Origin: Candidatus Kapaibacterium sp.
Lineage (GTDB): Bacteria > Bacteroidota > Ignavibacteria > Kapaibacteriales > UBA2268
Direction: 5' to 3'
Length of the DNA: 7,873 nucleotides
Assembly (NCBI GenBank): GCA_030835065.1
Contig: JAUQWR010000202.1
Coordinates: 1 to 7,873 of the forward strand
Within the stretch, counting starts at the first letter, position 1. Each line of letters begins with the position of its first letter. Below are positions 5,627 through 7,873 of the stretch, one piece after another. The notes below the pieces were generated by a model. That model did not search any database and had not been told where the DNA came from. It was given only the letters and a program-made list of their open reading frames with translations. The translations under genes and the position numbers were made by a program.

Positions 5627-5834
5627 TAATTCTCCTATTCATTACATATATTATATCATTTTTTACATTTTCCAGACTTCGAAATTAGGAAAAAACATAG
5701 AATTATCAAAGTAAGTTATTTATATTATTTGATTATTTGCAAAAATATTCAAATAATTTGCTGAAAGTCAATTGTTTAGAATAAATATAATAAATTTAAT
5801 ATATTTACACTTACTCTTTAATTTAACTTACAAA
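5627..5834 (-). promoter_or_regulatory. Intergenic region between rnhB and pyrC, probable pyrC promoter
   Basis: A 208-base, very AT-rich gap that holds no gene I can support. It follows the rnhB stop and precedes pyrC on the same strand, so it should contain the pyrC promoter and possibly the end of the pterin synthase-folE-rnhB transcript. Its one clear structural feature is the dyad at 5732-5757. Reading the minus strand, TTGACT (5767-5772) lies about 18 bases before a TATTTT, a weak sigma-70-like pair that overlaps this dyad. No GC-rich hairpin that would be a strong terminator is seen. Confidence 0.35.
5732..5757. repeat. Dyad ATTATTTG-N10-CAAATAAT upstream of pyrC
   Basis: Bases 5732-5739 and 5750-5757 are perfect inverted copies separated by 10 bases, putting the two half-sites 18 bases apart, close to two helical turns. 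It lies 106-131 bases before the pyrC ATG and 78-103 bases after the rnhB stop. The spacing suits a dimeric regulator. As an RNA stem it would be weak, with one G-C pair in eight. Confidence 0.35.
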
Positions 5835-6476
5835 TCAACTAAATAATTCACCTTGAACAGGATAGCTCAATTTCTTTAAAAAACTCATTCTGTGATATTC
5901 ACAAGTACCAAATAATTCAATTGCTCTATAGTGCTGCTTAGTGCCATAGCCTTTGTGCTTATCGAATGAATATAAAGGATATTGGCTATGGATCTCCCCT
6001 TCCATTATTCTATCTCTTGTTACTTTTGCCAAAATTGAGGCAGCTGCAATTGAAATTGATTTTGAATCTCCTTTGACAATAGTTTGATATTTATACTCTT
6101 TATGAACAAAGTAGTTGCCATCTACTAGCAAAAAATCTGGTGCCAAAGATAAATTATCAATAGCAATTTTCATTGCTTTCATTGTAGCATTAAGTATATT
6201 TATATCATCAATTTCATGATTATCTACTATCCCGATTCCGTAACTTAAAGATTTGCTGATTATTTCATCATATAGTACATTTCTTTGTTTTTCGTTGAGC
6301 TTTTTGGAATCGTTAATTCCAATAAATTCGATATCAAAAGAATCAAAAACTACTGCAGCAGCAACCACCGGACCAGCAATTGGTCCTCGACCGGCTTCAT
6401 CTATACCTGCAATATGATGATAATTATTTGAGGCATTGATTTCAAATGAAAAGTCTGGTATAGTTTTATCAGACAT
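5835..6476 (-). CDS. rnhB: Ribonuclease HII
   Basis: Endonuclease that cuts the RNA strand of RNA-DNA hybrids and, as the main task of bacterial RNase HII, cleaves 5' to single ribonucleotides embedded in DNA. It has 213 residues, normal for the family. Motifs are GIDEAGRGPIAGPVV (24-38; catalytic D26, E27), LLVDGN (116-121; D119), KGDSKSISIAAASILAKVTR (135-154; fourth acidic residue D137) and KHKGYGTKQHY (173-183), whose GYG Tyr (Y177) matches the residue that recognises the RNA-DNA junction. Substrate-binding GRG (29-31) is intact. The ATG at 6476 overlaps the end of folE by 8 bases. No Shine-Dalgarno is visible, so initiation probably depends on ribosomes finishing folE. The first 20 residues before the IDEAGRG motif are a modest extension, common in the family. 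Pairing with pterin genes looks like operon convenience, not shared function. Confidence 0.95.
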   Translation of the reverse strand: MSDKTIPDFSFEINASNNYHHIAGIDEAGRGPIAGPVVAAAVVFDSFDIEFIGINDSKKLNEKQRNVLYDEIISKSLSYGIGIVDNHEIDDINILNATMKAMKIAIDNLSLAPDFLLVDGNYFVHKEYKYQTIVKGDSKSISIAAASILAKVTRDRIMEGEIHSQYPLYSFDKHKGYGTKQHYRAIELFGTCEYHRMSFLKKLSYPVQGELFS

Positions 6477-7224
6477 GTTTTTGATTAATTAAATTGACAA
6501 ACTCATTTCTAAGATTTAAATCATCAAGCAAATATCCACGCATTACAGAAGTAGTCATCATCGATTGCTCTTCCGAGCCTCTAACTCCTCTAGCAATCAT
6601 GCAATAATGTCTTGCATTTATTACAACACCTAAAGCTTTAGGTTTCATTAGTTTTTCTAAATAATCGGCAATTTGCTCGCCCATTTCTTCTTGAATTTGT
6701 GCACGTCTGGCAAACCATTCAACTATTCTTGATAATTTAGATAGTCCAATTACATGATCTGCAGGAATATACCCTATTGTACATGTACCTGAAATAGGCA
6801 GCCAATGATGCGAACACATAGACATTACTTCTATTCCCTTACTAATAATCAGATTATTAACTTGTTTACGGTTTGGAAATACAGTAAGTTTTGGAGGATT
6901 CGAAAATCTCCCTTTCATCAATTCATTGACATACATTTTGGCAATTCGATGAGGTGTATTGGTGCAATTTGGATCATTTCTTGATATTCTCAAAATATCC
7001 AAAATTTCAGAAAATTTCTCTTCTAATCGAATAATCATTAATTTTCTTTCTTCTTCACTTAGAGGATGATTTCCATTAGCATCAAACACTTCTTCGCCAT
7101 ATATATTCAATTCACTGAATAATTTTATTTCTGTGCCAGATAACTCTGCAATTTCTTTACTATCATTCAATTTTTCCGGTTTTACCGGCAATTTATCAAT
7201 ATGTGGAACTATATCTTTTGCCAT
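6469..7224 (-). CDS. folE: GTP cyclohydrolase I, FolE
   Basis: Opens the imidazole ring of GTP to give 7,8-dihydroneopterin triphosphate, the entry point to folate, biopterin and 7-deazaguanine compounds. The type I (FolE1) fold is clear. TNTPHRIAKMY (88-98) is the family's TP-x-R motif. MCSHHWLPISG (136-146) holds zinc ligands C137 and H140, with H139 beside them. IGLSKLSRIVEWFARRAQIQ (159-178) is the signature helix, with GTP-binding Gln-Glu at 178-179. ARHYCMIARGVRG (204-216) holds zinc ligand C208 and the catalytic-site His H206. All zinc ligands are present, so this is the zinc FolE1 type and not FolE2. At 251 residues it is about 30 longer than E. coli FolE, owing to a hydrophilic N-terminal extension (about 1-54). 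The ATG at 7224 has AGGA (7232-7235) 7 bases upstream, overlapping the stop of the pterin synthase gene. The 9-base gap means one transcript. Confidence 0.95.
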   Translation of the reverse strand: MAKDIVPHIDKLPVKPEKLNDSKEIAELSGTEIKLFSELNIYGEEVFDANGNHPLSEEERKLMIIRLEEKFSEILDILRISRNDPNCTNTPHRIAKMYVNELMKGRFSNPPKLTVFPNRKQVNNLIISKGIEVMSMCSHHWLPISGTCTIGYIPADHVIGLSKLSRIVEWFARRAQIQEEMGEQIADYLEKLMKPKALGVVINARHYCMIARGVRGSEEQSMMTTSVMRGYLLDDLNLRNEFVNLINQKHV

Positions 7225-7233
7225 TATGCATTC

Positions 7234-7665
7234 CTATTCAAATATTTTTATTTCAGATTCTTGACCATAATAATCAACAAAACTTGAATCAGTTTCGTAT
7301 AATCTAATTTTATATAATTTGCCATTTGGCAATTTGTTTTCCAGAATTTTCCAAAAAATCATCGAAAGATTTTCTACTGTAGGTATTATACCTTTTAGAA
7401 AATCCACATCAAGATTTAAATGCTTATGATCTACTTTAGAAACAATTTCATTAATCAATAGATCTTTTAATTTTTTTAAGTCTATAACATAACCTGTATT
7501 GGGATCAGGCTCGCCACAAACAGTTACTTCCAAAGTATAGTTATGTCCATGTCCATTGTAATTATTACATTTATCATAAATAGACTCATTCATTTCGTCT
7601 GAATAATTTGGATTATACAAACGATGGGCAGCCGAAAAATCGACTTTCTTAGTAACGTATAACAT
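7234..7665 (-). CDS. queD: 6-pyruvoyl-tetrahydropterin synthase / QueD family enzyme (COG0720)
   Basis: T-fold zinc enzyme acting on 7,8-dihydroneopterin triphosphate, the product of FolE encoded next to it. Zinc ligands are H14 in FSAAHRL (10-16) and H39 and H41 in NGHGHNY (37-43). The catalytic Cys is C33, giving CX5HGH spacing. EPDPNTGYVIDLKKLKD (52-68) and DHKHLNLD (79-86) carry the catalytic Asp-His pair, PTVEN (95-99) follows, and a late Glu in LYETDSS (122-128) should bind the pterin ring. The E. coli queuosine enzyme QueD has CX3HGH, whereas the CNN-x-NGHGHNY pattern here is that of pyruvoyl-tetrahydropterin synthases. A biopterin-type product is therefore at least as likely as 6-carboxytetrahydropterin. 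The gene symbol follows common family annotation only. The ATG at 7665 has GGGGA 5 bases upstream; a TTG at 7677 would add four residues and overlap that site. The length of 143 is normal. First gene of the operon with folE and rnhB. Confidence 0.9.
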   Translation of the reverse strand: MLYVTKKVDFSAAHRLYNPNYSDEMNESIYDKCNNYNGHGHNYTLEVTVCGEPDPNTGYVIDLKKLKDLLINEIVSKVDHKHLNLDVDFLKGIIPTVENLSMIFWKILENKLPNGKLYKIRLYETDSSFVDYYGQESEIKIFE

Positions 7666-7832
7666 AAATATCCCCAATTTATAATTACAAATTTAAGAAT
7701 AAATAAACTGAAAAGCCTTAATTTTGTTGTAATCATTTAATTTATAATCAATTATTCATCTAAATAATTCTTGATAATTCAATTAATTTTTGTAATTTTA
7801 TAAGGTAATGGCGGAATAATTTCGATTTGCTT
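7666..7832. promoter_or_regulatory. Divergent promoter region at the right end
   Basis: A 167-base, very AT-rich gap between the pterin synthase operon and a rightward gene start. On the minus strand, TAAATTTG (7688-7695) matches the Bacteroidota -7 element TAnnTTTG and lies 23-30 bases before the ATG at 7665; the expected upstream TTTG is not clear. On the plus strand, TTGATA (7771-7776) and TAATTT (7793-7798), 16 bases apart, are a weak sigma-70-like pair. Near 7808 an ATG after TAAGG opens a three-codon frame only. No riboswitch fold is evident to me. Confidence 0.35.
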
Positions 7833-7873
7833 ATGAAATTAAAGATTAGTTTGGTTTGGATATTAATTTTTAT
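7833..7873 (+). CDS. Start of a gene with an N-terminal signal peptide or membrane anchor (cut by the window edge)
   Basis: An ATG at 7833 opens a frame that runs off the right end after 13 full codons, reading MKLKISLVWILIF. Two lysines followed by an unbroken hydrophobic stretch is the classic start of a signal peptide, lipoprotein leader or membrane helix. The frame is divergent from the pterin synthase operon, which makes a gene start here sensible. No Shine-Dalgarno is close to the ATG, but other genes in the window also lack one. The product cannot be named from 13 residues. Confidence 0.45.
   Translation, partial: MKLKISLVWILIF

Noticed and set aside
5298..5714. 138-codon plus-strand frame across the pyrC start and upstream gap
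   Set aside because: It covers the pyrC N-terminus, including the HVHLREPG motif, on the other strand, and has no recognisable domain.
1..7873. Search for mobile elements, CRISPR arrays, toxin-antitoxin or defence genes, tRNA and rRNA
   Set aside because: No transposase or integrase motif, evenly spaced repeats, terminal inverted repeats, cloverleaf or rRNA-like stretch could be seen. Almost all sequence is explained by housekeeping genes.

Overview
The window is an AT-rich (clearly under 40% G+C by eye) stretch of bacterial chromosome made of ordinary housekeeping genes. I can support eleven complete protein genes and one gene start cut off by the right edge. There is no rRNA, tRNA, CRISPR array, insertion sequence or phage gene. 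The gene set is prmA, a short Ppx/GppA phosphatase, a KdsC-type HAD phosphatase, a YtxH/DUF948-like pair, a DUF6580 membrane protein, pyrC, rnhB, folE and a CX5HGH-type pterin synthase. Together with the low G+C it points to the Bacteroidota/Chlorobi group, possibly an Ignavibacteria- or Kapabacteria-like lineage. The presence of a KdsC-type enzyme would fit a Gram-negative cell. This placement is inference from protein flavour, not from a marker gene.

Layout from left to right. (1) Minus strand: prmA followed immediately by a Ppx/GppA-family phosphatase, a tight pair transcribed leftwards. (2) A short divergent promoter region at 1763-1843. (3) Plus strand: kdsC-like phosphatase, ytxH-like gene and DUF948-like gene, spaced 13 bases apart, ending in a hairpin plus T-run. 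(4) A second, bidirectional hairpin, then on the minus strand a DUF6580 polytopic membrane protein. Two perfect dyads lie upstream of its start. (5) Minus strand: pyrC followed 27 bases later by a small charged protein of unknown function. (6) Minus strand: pterin synthase, folE and rnhB in a tight operon with a 9-base gap and an 8-base overlap. (7) At the far right, on the plus strand, the first 13 codons of a gene that appears to begin with a signal peptide or membrane anchor.

Functional links. FolE converts GTP to 7,8-dihydroneopterin triphosphate, which is the substrate of the enzyme encoded just upstream of it, so these two genes form a two-step pathway segment. The CX5HGH active-site spacing of that second enzyme suits a tetrahydrobiopterin-type synthase better than a queuosine-type QueD. 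PyrC serves pyrimidine synthesis, PrmA methylates ribosomal protein L11 and RnhB removes RNA from DNA. The HAD phosphatase is of the KDO/sialic-acid type, and its cap-region residues leave its sugar substrate open. Its two downstream neighbours are single-pass, helical, probably envelope-associated proteins.

I found no convincing new biological system. The most useful leads are the pterin branch choice, the substrate of the HAD phosphatase, the paired dyads before the DUF6580 gene, the dyad before pyrC, and the unexplained small protein behind pyrC. In several genes the longest reading frame begins at a TTG or GTG a few codons before a better-placed ATG, and I have chosen the ATG.
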